NCBI GenBank assembly: GCA_035633115.1
Contig: DASQFN010000050.1
Span: 1 to 55,422, forward strand
DNA: 55,422 bases
Direction of reading: 5' to 3'
Source of the DNA: Gemmatimonadaceae bacterium
GTDB taxonomy: Bacteria > Gemmatimonadota > Gemmatimonadetes > Gemmatimonadales > Gemmatimonadaceae
Shown here: positions 29,971 through 38,249 of the stretch, piece by piece
How the letters are laid out: each line of letters starts with the position of its first letter
Position numbering within the stretch: position 1 is the first letter of the stretch
Translations under genes and position numbers: made by a program
The notes under the pieces: model-generated
Database searches by the model: none
What the model was told of the DNA's origin: nothing
What the model saw: only the letters and a program-made list of their open reading frames with translations

Positions 29971-30824
29971 GCTCTCGTGAGAGCGTCATGGACTCGGCTC
30001 GCCAGCGCGAGCGTATCACTCGCGTTTTGCTCTACACTCTCCTCGTGATCGGTGCCGTGCTCGCGCTTCTGCCGATGGTATGGATGGTCTCGGCGTCGCT
30101 CATGCCTTCGGGCGAAGCGAGCTCCTTTCCTCCGCATTTCTTCCCGAGCAGACCAACGCTCGAGCACTACACCGATCTCTTCACGCGCCTGAACCTCGGC
30201 AGGTATCTCCTCAACAGCGCCTTCGTGGCTCTGGTCGTCACGTCCGCGTCGCTCATCATCAACGCTATGGCGGGATACGCGTTCGCGAAGCTCCGTTTCC
30301 GAGGGCGTGACCGGCTCTTTCGTGCCCTCTCGACAGGCCTCGTTCTACCCGTTCAAGTGGCAATGCTGCCGCTCTTTCTGCTCCTGAAGAATATGGGGCT
30401 GATCAACACCTACTGGGGTGTGATCATCCCCGGGCTTGCCAGCATCTTCGGCATCTTCCTCGTCCGTCAGTACGCGCTCGCCATCCCGGACGAGATGCTG
30501 GATGCCGCACGTGTGGACGGGGCTTCGGAGTTCCGGATCTTCTGGTCCATCGTTGTTCCCGGAATCATGCCGATTCTGGCAACGCTTTCGATCTGGACGT
30601 TCCTCGCCACCTGGAACGACTTCATGTGGCCGCTCATCGTACTGAGCGATGCTTCGCACTACACACTGCCAGTCGCTCTCGCCAACCTCTCCGGCGAGCA
30701 TGTGCAGGACATCGAGCTGATGATGGCGGGTTCGGTGCTGACCGTCATCCCGGTAATGCTCGTTTTTCTGTTCCTGCAGCGGTACTACATCCAGGGCGTG
30801 ATGGCGGGAAGCGTCAAGGGATGA
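29967..30824 (+). CDS. sugar ABC transporter permease (MalG/UgpE type)
   Basis: 285 residues from ATG 29967 (ATGA overlap with the preceding permease). Six membrane spans (first: LLYTLLVIGAVLALLPMVWMVS). The EAA loop reads PDEMLDAARVDGASEFRIFWSIVVPGIMP. A FLATWNDFMWPLIVLSD segment and the C-terminal FLFLQRYYIQGVMAGSVKG are typical of MalG-like subunits. The gene ends 14 bp before the end of the inverted GH1 gene, so the ATPase that energises this transporter is not directly in line but lies beyond it at 32218. Confidence 0.95.
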   Translation: MSSRESVMDSARQRERITRVLLYTLLVIGAVLALLPMVWMVSASLMPSGEASSFPPHFFPSRPTLEHYTDLFTRLNLGRYLLNSAFVALVVTSASLIINAMAGYAFAKLRFRGRDRLFRALSTGLVLPVQVAMLPLFLLLKNMGLINTYWGVIIPGLASIFGIFLVRQYALAIPDEMLDAARVDGASEFRIFWSIVVPGIMPILATLSIWTFLATWNDFMWPLIVLSDASHYTLPVALANLSGEHVQDIELMMAGSVLTVIPVMLVFLFLQRYYIQGVMAGSVKG

Positions 30825-30838
30825 CGCTTCATAGCGGG

Positions 30839-32200
30839 TCAATCGTCTATGGCTGCTCCATTCGTTCGAACGACCTTGGAGTAGTATTTCCCGCTCGACT
30901 TGATCGTCCGTTGCTGCGTGTCGTAGTTCACGTGTACGATCCCGAAGCGGCGCGAGTATCCGTGACTCCACTCAAAATTGTCGAGAAGCGACCACACATA
31001 ATAGCCGCACAGCCGTACCCCCTGGCGTATTGCTTCCCGTGCCGCATTCAAATGGTCACGCAGGTAGGCGACTCTCAGCGGATCGTTGACTCGTCCGTCG
31101 ACCGGCGCCGGCGGATCATAAAACGCAGCCCCGTTCTCAGTGACATAGAGGGGAATGTCGCCGTAGCGCTCCGTCACCCACAGCAGCACGCGCGTGAGCG
31201 CCGGCGCATGCACCTCCCAGCCGGTCTCAGTGTGAACGCTCTCGATTTGTGGAACGCCACCAGCGTGCACCGGTGGCCTCTCCACATCGTACCGGCAGAC
31301 GCTCCGCGTGTAGTAGTTGACGCCAAGGAAATCGAGCGGCTGCGCGATGGATTTCATGTCGTCTTCCGGAAAATCGGGCCACGCCTCACCGAATATCTCC
31401 CTCATCTCGTCGGGATATCGCCCGAAGAACACCGGGTCGAGATACTGCCGGTTCCAATAGGCATCCGAACGATTCGTCGCCGCGATGTCCTCGGGTCGAT
31501 CAGAGGCCGCGTACTTCGGCTCGAGGTTTACAACGAGACCGATCCGTCCTTCCTTCGACGCGTCCGACGCGCGAAACGCCTCCACCGCTGCTCCATGCGT
31601 TCGCAGCAGATTGTGCGACACAATCGGCGCCTCGAACAGATTCCGGTGACCGGGAGCGAGCTTGCCATAGAGATATCCTCCATCGCTCACCACCCATGGC
31701 TCGTTTATCGTGCTCCACATCGGAATCCGATCACCGAGAGCTTCGAACATGATCGTCGCGTAGTCGCTGAACCAGCCAGCCACGTCGCGATTCAGCCAGC
31801 CGCCGCGATCATCCAATGCCGCCGGCAGGTCCCAGTGATAAAGCGTGGCGTTGGGCTTGATGCCGCGCGTAACAAGCGCATCGACGAGACGCGAATAGAA
31901 ATCGATTCCTTTCTTATTCACTCGCCCGAATCCGTCCGGAAGTATCCGGCTCCACGAGATGCTGAATCTGTAGGCTTTGAGACCCAAATCGGCCATCAGC
32001 GCGACGTCGGCTTTGTAACGGCGATAGTGGTCGCAGGCGAAGTCGCCGGTGTCTCCGTTTTCAGTCAGCCCCGGTGTATGGGAGAAACGGTGCCAGATGC
32101 TGGGTCCCGCTCCATCGGCGAGCGGCGATCCTTCGATTTGATACGCCGACGTCGCCGCGCCCCACAGAAAATCATCCGGAAATCGGGGCGAATCACTCAT
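30839..32200 (-). CDS. GH1 beta-glucosidase
   Basis: 453 residues, normal length for GH1. Starts FPDDFLWGAATSAYQIEGSP; acid/base Glu in TINEPWV (about residue 167); nucleophile Glu in LYVTENGAAF (about 356); NEP and TENG motifs are intact, as are LYHWDLPAALDDRGGW and WSLLDNFEWSHGYSRRFGIVHVN. No signal peptide, so it is cytosolic and would hydrolyse imported beta-gluco-oligosaccharides to glucose. It is inverted between the transporter permeases and their probable ATPase: 14 bp tail to tail on one side and 17 bp between divergent start codons on the other. Its promoter must therefore overlap the 5' end of the ATPase gene. Confidence 0.96.
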   Translation of the reverse strand: MSDSPRFPDDFLWGAATSAYQIEGSPLADGAGPSIWHRFSHTPGLTENGDTGDFACDHYRRYKADVALMADLGLKAYRFSISWSRILPDGFGRVNKKGIDFYSRLVDALVTRGIKPNATLYHWDLPAALDDRGGWLNRDVAGWFSDYATIMFEALGDRIPMWSTINEPWVVSDGGYLYGKLAPGHRNLFEAPIVSHNLLRTHGAAVEAFRASDASKEGRIGLVVNLEPKYAASDRPEDIAATNRSDAYWNRQYLDPVFFGRYPDEMREIFGEAWPDFPEDDMKSIAQPLDFLGVNYYTRSVCRYDVERPPVHAGGVPQIESVHTETGWEVHAPALTRVLLWVTERYGDIPLYVTENGAAFYDPPAPVDGRVNDPLRVAYLRDHLNAAREAIRQGVRLCGYYVWSLLDNFEWSHGYSRRFGIVHVNYDTQQRTIKSSGKYYSKVVRTNGAAIDD

Positions 32201-32217
32201 TTTGGAGCCGAGGCAAC

Positions 32218-33366
32218 ATGGCGCGCGTGAAGCTCGAAGGCATTCGCAAAATGTATCAGGACTCGGTTGTCGCCGTGCACGGTGTAGACCTCGATGTCGC
32301 CGACGGTGAATTCGTAGTTCTCGTCGGCCCGTCCGGGTGTGGCAAGAGCACCACTCTCCGGATGATCGCGGGCCTCGAGTCGATCACCGCCGGTAAGCTC
32401 CTCATCGGTGATCGGGTGGTGAACGACGTTCCGCCGAAAAACCGTGACATCGCCATGGTCTTCCAGAGCTACGCCCTGTATCCACACATGACCGTGCGTG
32501 AAAATCTCGCGTTCGCCCTCAAGCTTCGCAGGAACTCGAAGTCGGAGATCGAGAAGCGCGTACAGCAGGCCGCTTCGATACTAGGCATCCAGGACTTTCT
32601 CGACCGCACTCCTCGTCAGCTTTCCGGAGGTCAGCGTCAGCGGGTCGCGCTCGGGCGCGCGATCGTCCGCCAACCGCAGGTATTCCTTTTCGACGAGCCG
32701 CTGTCCAATCTCGACGCTCAGCTCCGCGTTCAGATGCGCCGTGAGATTGCCCGGCTGCACCAGGAGCTGGATGCCACAATGATCTACGTCACGCACGACC
32801 AGGTTGAAGCAATGACGCTCGGCGACAGGATCGTCGTGATGAACAAGGGGCACGTCCAGCAGATCGACACACCGATGAATCTCTACGACCATCCACGCAA
32901 CAGGTTCGTCGCCGGATTCATCGGCAGCCCGGCGATGAATTTCGTCGATGGTAGAATCGCTGTCGGTGATGCACTTCAGTTCGTCGCAGCAGACGATGCG
33001 TTTACGTTTACGATTCCACCGTTGCTTGCGGAGCGGATCGATGGACTGGAGGCTCGCGAGCTGACGCTCGGAATCCGACCCGAGGATGTCTCCGTCACAA
33101 TGGAGACAGGTCCAACGATCTTTGCGGGAGAATCAACGATCGTTCATCCACCCGTCACGGCGCCGGCAACGCTGGATCTTGTCGAGGCGCTTGGCAACGA
33201 GGTGTTTGTCTACGCCAGTATCGGCCCGTATGTGATCACCTCGCGGGTAGCTCCACAGCCGTTGCCGAAGCTGGGGCAGCCGATAACACTCGCCTTCGAC
33301 CTGGCAAAAGCACATTTGTTCGACCGCGAAGGCGGAGACCGCGTAGGCACGCTCACATCTCCATGA
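32218..33366 (+). CDS. ugpC: sugar ABC transporter ATP-binding protein (MalK/UgpC/MsmK type)
   Basis: 382 residues from ATG 32218 (GAGG upstream). Nucleotide-binding domain: Walker A GPSGCGKST, Q-loop VFQSYALYPHMTV, signature LSGGQRQRVALGRAI, Walker B VFLFDEPLSNLD, switch His in VTHDQVEAMTLGDR. From about residue 235 a MalK-type regulatory (TOBE/OB) domain follows: FIGSPAMNFVDG, LGIRPEDVSV and DLVEALGNEVFVYAS. Such ATPases often serve several sugar importers. The start lies only 17 bp from the divergent GH1 start, so its promoter must be inside the GH1 coding region. The end overlaps the end of the symporter gene by 14 bp. Confidence 0.95.
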   Translation: MARVKLEGIRKMYQDSVVAVHGVDLDVADGEFVVLVGPSGCGKSTTLRMIAGLESITAGKLLIGDRVVNDVPPKNRDIAMVFQSYALYPHMTVRENLAFALKLRRNSKSEIEKRVQQAASILGIQDFLDRTPRQLSGGQRQRVALGRAIVRQPQVFLFDEPLSNLDAQLRVQMRREIARLHQELDATMIYVTHDQVEAMTLGDRIVVMNKGHVQQIDTPMNLYDHPRNRFVAGFIGSPAMNFVDGRIAVGDALQFVAADDAFTFTIPPLLAERIDGLEARELTLGIRPEDVSVTMETGPTIFAGESTIVHPPVTAPATLDLVEALGNEVFVYASIGPYVITSRVAPQPLPKLGQPITLAFDLAKAHLFDREGGDRVGTLTSP

Positions 33367-34861
33367 TCATGCGCACATCGGGATCGATCGATGCCGCCGC
33401 GGTTCGCCGCGTCATCCACGACACCGCAAAGAACGTGAGAAATGACAGCACCAGTGCGACCGCGGACGCCGTTACTCCTGATGGGAACGTGAATGCCTTG
33501 AAATAGGCGGCAGTTTCGAGGGACAGCGTTACCACGAGCCCCATCACGATCGAGGTCATGGCTCCCATGCGGGTTGCGCCTTCCCAGTTGAGACCGACTG
33601 CCAGTGCCGGCACCAGTGTGGATGCGAACAATCCCCACCCGAAAATTCCAAGGAATGCGACCATGGATCCCGAGTGCTGGGCGATCAACGATGCCGCTAT
33701 GGCAATCACAACCGTCGCCGCGCGTCCCCATGCCAGCTCGTTCCTGAGCCGCCGGCCAAATGCAATCGGCAGGTCGTGGGTGACGACCGCAGCGCCGATA
33801 TTGATGAACGAATTGACCGTGCTCATTGTCGCCGCCGCTACTCCCGAAAACACGAGGGCAGCGAGCAGCAATGGCGTCGCGTTCAGAAGAAGGCTTGGCG
33901 TCGCCTGGTCCGGCGCCGATAATGCAGCCATCTTGCCGCTCGTGACAAATGCTTTCACACCGACCCCGACGCTGAAATAGAGCAGCAGCACAAGAACGAG
34001 TCCGAGGGTCTTGAGCAGCGGATACCATTTCAGCTGTAACGGATCGCGCAACATGTAGTACTTGTGGACTCCCTGCGGCTGCCCGAGAGAGCCCATCGCG
34101 AACACGAAGAAGAACGAAAGTGCCGCGACCGGTGTGAGCTTGCCCCAGGGTGAGAGAAACGTTGGATCGGACGTGAGAATCGTTCGCGAGATTTCTCCCA
34201 TCCCTCCGCCGAAATCCAGAATGAACAGGAAGACGAGCACCGAAGCCAGCGCCATCAGCGTTCCCTGAAACACATCGTTGTAGATCCCCGCCAGAATTCC
34301 TCCGGCAACGGAGTACGCGAGAGTTACACTCATTCCGAGCCAGATGCCCCATCCGAGGCCTACCCCGAAGATCGCGTTGATCACCACACCCATGGCAAGA
34401 GCATTAGTGGCCATGTAGCCGACAATTCCAATGAGAATTGCAACTCCCGAAAGTCCCTGCGCCCCCTTGGATCGGTAACGCGCGCCAATCGCGTCGGGGA
34501 CGGTCAACAGTCCGCGCGCTTCGCCAAGCAATCGCATCCGCTTCGCCAGAACCCAGGCTCCCATGACGTTCGTAACCGAGGCCGGAAGGACGATGAACAT
34601 CGCTCCGAGCCCGACAGCGTACATCAGTCCGGGGCCGCCGATGAAAGCAAATCCTGAGACCGAGGTCGACACGGATGCCACTGTCAAAGCGATCAGGCCA
34701 ATCCCCTGCCCAGCCACGAAAAAATCGCTTGCCGTCTTCGTTCGCCGCGATGCCCAGATGCTGATGCCGATAATTACGGCAAAGTAGGCTATGCCAACAG
34801 CAATCACCTGCGGTTGTGCGATTTTCGGCAGCGCCGCCTGGAGAAGAGCGAACGCAATCAT
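33353..34861 (-). CDS. sodium:solute symporter family protein
   Basis: 502 residues with about 13 membrane spans, the SSS (SLC5-like) layout. Seen: QPQVIAVGIAYFAVIIGISIWASRRTKTASDFFVAGQGIG, VSGFAFIGGPGLMYAVGLGA, LGEARGLLTVPDAIGARYRS, GILAGIYNDVFQGTLMALASV, GSLGQPQGVHKYYMLRD and AAATMSTVNSFINIGAAVV. It imports an organic solute with Na+; the closest-looking subgroups are proline/pantothenate-type, but the substrate is not decidable by eye. It begins one base after the stop of the 186-residue membrane protein, so the two are cotranscribed and may act together. Confidence 0.92.
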   Translation of the reverse strand: MIAFALLQAALPKIAQPQVIAVGIAYFAVIIGISIWASRRTKTASDFFVAGQGIGLIALTVASVSTSVSGFAFIGGPGLMYAVGLGAMFIVLPASVTNVMGAWVLAKRMRLLGEARGLLTVPDAIGARYRSKGAQGLSGVAILIGIVGYMATNALAMGVVINAIFGVGLGWGIWLGMSVTLAYSVAGGILAGIYNDVFQGTLMALASVLVFLFILDFGGGMGEISRTILTSDPTFLSPWGKLTPVAALSFFFVFAMGSLGQPQGVHKYYMLRDPLQLKWYPLLKTLGLVLVLLLYFSVGVGVKAFVTSGKMAALSAPDQATPSLLLNATPLLLAALVFSGVAAATMSTVNSFINIGAAVVTHDLPIAFGRRLRNELAWGRAATVVIAIAASLIAQHSGSMVAFLGIFGWGLFASTLVPALAVGLNWEGATRMGAMTSIVMGLVVTLSLETAAYFKAFTFPSGVTASAVALVLSFLTFFAVSWMTRRTAAASIDPDVRMIMEM

Positions 34862-34862
34862 T

Positions 34863-35423
34863 TCAGGATCGTCCGGCGCCGGATGCGCTTACCACCTCGT
34901 TGGTGCCCGACGCGCTTTTGGCGCTTGCCCTGTCCGCAGTCGCTGCTGCAGCCGCATAGAGCTGGCCGAGTTGTCTCACCTTCTCCACATCCTCTGCGGC
35001 TAGAGTCTGCGTCTCGAATGTCAGCGCATACGCTACCGGCAACACAACCACCGGCATCAAGCCAATGCCGTAAATGATGAGTGCAGCTCGCGCAGGGAGA
35101 CCCAGCCAGAGAGTGCTTCCAGGCCCTTCATTCGCCGGTAGGCCCAATGCCAGACAGAAGCCGACTGTCAGCGTCACGATCACGAATGCGAAGGGAATCG
35201 CGAGACGGCCGACTCCGCCCCGCTCTCGCGCTGCGCCGAGCACCATGATTCCGCCGAGTGCACCCGGAATTCCGAGCGCAAGAAGCCACGGCGCCCAGCC
35301 TGGCGCTCCATCCGGCATGAACGCGGACCCATACGCTACAGCAATCGCGCAGGTCGCCAGAATGATTATCAGACGGGCAATTCTCTTCGTCGCGTTGTCC
35401 CGGAGCCACACTGAGGATCTCAC
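34863..35423 (-). CDS. hypothetical four-helix membrane protein, partner of the SSS symporter
   Basis: 186 residues. Four predicted membrane helices: LIIILATCAIAVAYGSAF, WAPWLLALGIPGALGGIMVLGA, LAIPFAFVIVTLTVGFCLALGLP and AALIIYGIGLMPVVVLPVAYALTF; then a cytosolic tail rich in Ala and Ser (DVEKVRQLGQLYAAAAATADRASAKSASGT). Its TGA is followed after one base by the symporter ATG, so translation is probably coupled. Small membrane proteins in front of SSS genes often act as accessory subunits; that role here is inference. No named family recognised. Confidence 0.75.
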   Translation of the reverse strand: MRSSVWLRDNATKRIARLIIILATCAIAVAYGSAFMPDGAPGWAPWLLALGIPGALGGIMVLGAARERGGVGRLAIPFAFVIVTLTVGFCLALGLPANEGPGSTLWLGLPARAALIIYGIGLMPVVVLPVAYALTFETQTLAAEDVEKVRQLGQLYAAAAATADRASAKSASGTNEVVSASGAGRS

Positions 35424-35525
35424 GCGCCGTTAACCCAGCGGACAACCCGAGGCCCGCAACGGGCAACCACAACTGGTACGGGTACGGTTACCAGGTCACG
35501 GGCAGCGGGTAGCGGCTGACAGGTC
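35424..35525. repeat. degenerate intergenic repeat, third copy
   Basis: The gap between the membrane-protein start and the pfkA end is built of related words: CCCGCAACGGGCAACC, GGTACGGGTACGGTTACC and GGTCACGGGCAGCGGGTAGCG (35494-35514). The last differs by only two positions from 6931-6950. No gene is visible, and the promoter of the symporter pair should lie here. Confidence 0.5.
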
Positions 35526-35528
35526 AGT

Positions 35529-36611
35529 TCAGTCGCCCATGCTAATGCCCATCTCCCGCGCCGTTTGCACAACATCGTGCTCGGGATCTACCCGCTTGAG
35601 ATCCTTCAGCACCTCGGTCAATGGCACCGTCACAATGTGGGGGGACTGAAGCGCGACCATCTCACCCCACGCCTCGTTCTCGACCGCGCGCACCGCTGCC
35701 GCCCCAAACCGCGTCGCCAGCAGTCGATCGTACCCCGTAGGAACTCCGCCACGCTGCAGGTGCCCTAGCACCAGCGACCGGCATTCCTTGTCAGTCCGGT
35801 CGTGAATCTCCTGCATCAGCCGCTCGGCCACCGCCCGTGAGCGCCAGCCATGCCGTCTCTCCCCGATCGGCGGCTCCTCGACGGCTGTCCGATCCTTCGA
35901 TACTGCTCCTTCGGCAACCACGACAATCGAGAAGAAGCGGCCGGCCCTGTCACGCGACGTGATCTTCTCGCACACTTTCCCGATATCGTAGGGAATCTCG
36001 GGAATCAGAATTACGTCGGCTGATGCCGCGACTCCCGAATGGAGAGCGATGAATCCTGCGTCACGGCCCATCACCTCGATCACCATCACGCGATCGTGGC
36101 TCTCCGCGGTAGTGTGAAGCTTGTCGATCGCCTCGATTGCCGTGTTGACCGCCGTGTCGAACCCGAATGTCGTGATCGTGCAGCACACGTCGTTGTCGAT
36201 CGTCTTGGGCACAGCGACGATTTTCATCCCCTTTTCCACGAGCTCCTGAGCGATCGTGAGCGTGCCGTCTCCGCCGATTGCGATGAGCGCATCGATGCCG
36301 TGTTTCCTGGCGTTCTCGATCACATCGTCGGACCTGTCGACCTCCGTGTAGCTCCCGTCGGGACCCCGGACGCGTAGATGAAACGGATTTCCGCGATTCG
36401 TGGTCCGCAGAATCGTCCCGCCCATGTGGCCGATTCCCCGAACGGACTCACGCGTTAATGGCTCGACCTCGCCGTCTTCCAGAAGACCATTGAACCCGTG
36501 CTTGATCCCGAGTACCTCCCAACCCCGGTCGCTCGCCGCCAGGACAGCTGCACGAATAACCGCGTTGAGACCAGGCGCGTCGCCACCGCCAGTTAGCAGT
36601 CCTATGCGCAT
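35529..36611 (-). CDS. pfkA: 6-phosphofructokinase
   Basis: 360 residues from ATG 36611 (MRIGLLTGGGDAPGLNAVIR); the frame stays open to GTG 36641, overlapping the slipin stop. Converts fructose 6-phosphate to fructose 1,6-bisphosphate. Seen: IGGDGTLTIAQEL, PKTIDNDV (catalytic Asp), VMGRDAGFIALHSG, LIPEIPYD and LGHLQRGGVPTGYDRLLATRFG. By E. coli numbering the position-104 residue is Gly (GGDG), the ATP type, while position 124 is Lys (PKTIDND) rather than Gly. This Gly/Lys pair is found in ATP-using enzymes of the PPi-like clade, so ATP is the more likely phosphoryl donor. It lies 19 bp downstream of the slipin gene, in the same operon. Confidence 0.95.
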   Translation of the reverse strand: MRIGLLTGGGDAPGLNAVIRAAVLAASDRGWEVLGIKHGFNGLLEDGEVEPLTRESVRGIGHMGGTILRTTNRGNPFHLRVRGPDGSYTEVDRSDDVIENARKHGIDALIAIGGDGTLTIAQELVEKGMKIVAVPKTIDNDVCCTITTFGFDTAVNTAIEAIDKLHTTAESHDRVMVIEVMGRDAGFIALHSGVAASADVILIPEIPYDIGKVCEKITSRDRAGRFFSIVVVAEGAVSKDRTAVEEPPIGERRHGWRSRAVAERLMQEIHDRTDKECRSLVLGHLQRGGVPTGYDRLLATRFGAAAVRAVENEAWGEMVALQSPHIVTVPLTEVLKDLKRVDPEHDVVQTAREMGISMGD

Positions 36612-36630
36612 TCGATGATCAAAGGATGCT

Positions 36631-37512
36631 TCATGCTCCACCTTTCGGCGTTTTCTCCGACTCGAACCGGATTTGCGGAAGAGCCTCGGACGGATTCGGC
36701 GATCCCAGCGTGGCCGACTTGGGGGCAGGAGGCAATCCGGCTCCCTCCGGCGTCGGCGCGGCTACCGAATCGTCGGCGCGCCGGAAAAACGCGCTCAGCA
36801 TCTCGATCGGCAGCGGAAAGATCGTCGTTGAGTTGTTCTCGGCCGCGATTTCCGTCACCGTCTGGAGGTAGCGCAGCTGCAGTGATGCGGGCTGGCTCGC
36901 GAGCATGCGCGCCGCCTGGGCGAGAGTCTCCGAGGCCTGCAGCTCCCCCTGGGCATTGATCACCTTTGCGCGGCGCTCGCGCTCTGCCTCGGCCTGCTTC
37001 GCAATGGCACGGCGCATTCCCTCGGGGAGCAGCACGTCCTTGACTTCCACGGCCGAGATCTCGATACCCCAGAAATCCGTGCGCTCATCGAGGATCTGCC
37101 TGAGCAGATCGTTCACCTTGCGGCGGTCCTGGAGTAGCTCGTCAAGCTCCACTTGGCCGAGCACCGAAAGCAGCGTCGTCTGGGCCAGCTGCCCGGTGGC
37201 GTAGATGTAGTCCTGAATCTCTATGATCGCGAGCATCGGATCGGCCACGCGAAAATAGAGAACCGCGTTGACCTTAGCCGAGATGTTGTCGCGGGTGATG
37301 ACATCCTGAGCCGGAATGTCGACGGCGACAACACGCAGGGATACTCGCTTCATCCGCGCGAAGCCCAGGGGAACGAAGGAGACACCCGGCCCTTTCGTGT
37401 CCACATATCTGCCGAGGAAGAACATCACCCCCCGCTCGTACTGGTTGAGCACACGGAGGCTGGAGAGGATATAACCGGCAATTACCCCAAGCGGGATCAG
37501 AAAGAATTCCAT
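36631..37512 (-). CDS. slipin family protein (SPFH/band 7, stomatin-like)
   Basis: 293 residues from ATG 37512. One N-terminal membrane helix (MEFFLIPLGVIAGYILSSL) is followed by the SPFH domain: NQYERGVMFFLGRYVDTKGPGVSFVP, VVAVDIPAQDVITRDNISAKVNAVLYFRV, GQVELDELLQDRRKVND and WGIEISAVEVKDVLLPEGMRRAIAKQAEAERERRAK. The C-terminal 45 residues are Pro/Glu-rich. Slipins assemble at the inner membrane as scaffolds or modulators of proteolysis. The frame is open to 37566, but those extra 18 codons are largely translated tRNA-Phe remnant, so the start at 37512 is chosen. The gene stands 22 bp from the island's left att repeat; its native upstream region has been replaced by island DNA. Confidence 0.93.
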   Translation of the reverse strand: MEFFLIPLGVIAGYILSSLRVLNQYERGVMFFLGRYVDTKGPGVSFVPLGFARMKRVSLRVVAVDIPAQDVITRDNISAKVNAVLYFRVADPMLAIIEIQDYIYATGQLAQTTLLSVLGQVELDELLQDRRKVNDLLRQILDERTDFWGIEISAVEVKDVLLPEGMRRAIAKQAEAERERRAKVINAQGELQASETLAQAARMLASQPASLQLRYLQTVTEIAAENNSTTIFPLPIEMLSAFFRRADDSVAAPTPEGAGLPPAPKSATLGSPNPSEALPQIRFESEKTPKGGA

Positions 37513-37534
37513 AGCCGACGACCTGTGGCGAGAG

Positions 37535-37578
<44 letters not shown>

Positions 37579-37754
37579 AGCCCGATAATGACCTTGCGTA
37601 GCGTAGTTCCAGTTGCATGGAGTTCGTGCTAACGCCGTGATCTATAACGGTTTCCAAGGCTCCCGAGTTTCCGTTAGTTTCGTTTCTTCGTCGTTGTTGT
37701 CCGAGGATTTTCTTGTTTTGAGGACTTTTTCAGGACCTTTTATCGGAGCGGCCT

Positions 37755-37997
37755 TCAGTGATATCTGATTCCGCCGTGCTTGAATGTAAGGTGATGTAGG
37801 GCCAGGAATCGACCGTCTCCGCAAGACGGGTCGAGCATTCTGTCATTGTCTGACTTGACCGCCCATTTCACAAGGGCACGCACGGGGTCCGCCGGCGTGA
37901 AATACGCACCAGTATTCTTTTGTTGCTCGCTCTGACGAATCTTTCTTACCGGAATCATGTTGAGCCGAAGTGCAAAAAAGTAGATGGACGATATCAC
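37755..37997 (-). pseudogene. N-6 adenine DNA methyltransferase, truncated N-terminal remnant
   Basis: An 80-codon frame; the recognisable part starts at MIPVRKIRQSEQQKNTGAYF (Met at 37958). TGAYFTPADPVRALVKWAV is the classic entry of Type I/IIG-like N-6 methylases, and MLDPSCGDGRFLALH is the S-adenosylmethionine motif I. Immediately after this the sequence diverges (HLTFKHGGIRYH, stop) and the catalytic NPPY motif is absent, so this is a broken-off first part of a restriction-modification or defence methylase. It lies 180 bp inside the left att repeat. The flanking stretches 37579-37754 and 37998-38249 contain no other recognisable gene or integrase relic. Confidence 0.75.
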
Positions 37998-38249
37998 GGA
38001 ACTCGTCCAAAGATATGCTAGCCGGTAAGATCATGAGCTTCTTTCTGGCAAGTCTAGGCTCGCGTGGTTATGCGCGCCAGTTCCACTTCTCGCTTACGCG
38101 CTTCCTTTTCTCGTTCAGGTGAGGCTTCGTGGCTCGCGCGTTCGGAGATTCTCGCTGCGCATCTGACACAAGGTCGTCGTACGCTCTGATAAGTACACCG
38201 ACAACGTCATGTGCTGCAAGCTGATCAAACCGCGTGCGCGCAAGCGGCC

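Noticed and set aside
37579-38249. Search for an integrase near attL and around the tRNA end
   Set aside because: No tyrosine recombinase motifs (R...HxxR...Y) are visible in any frame near either att site.
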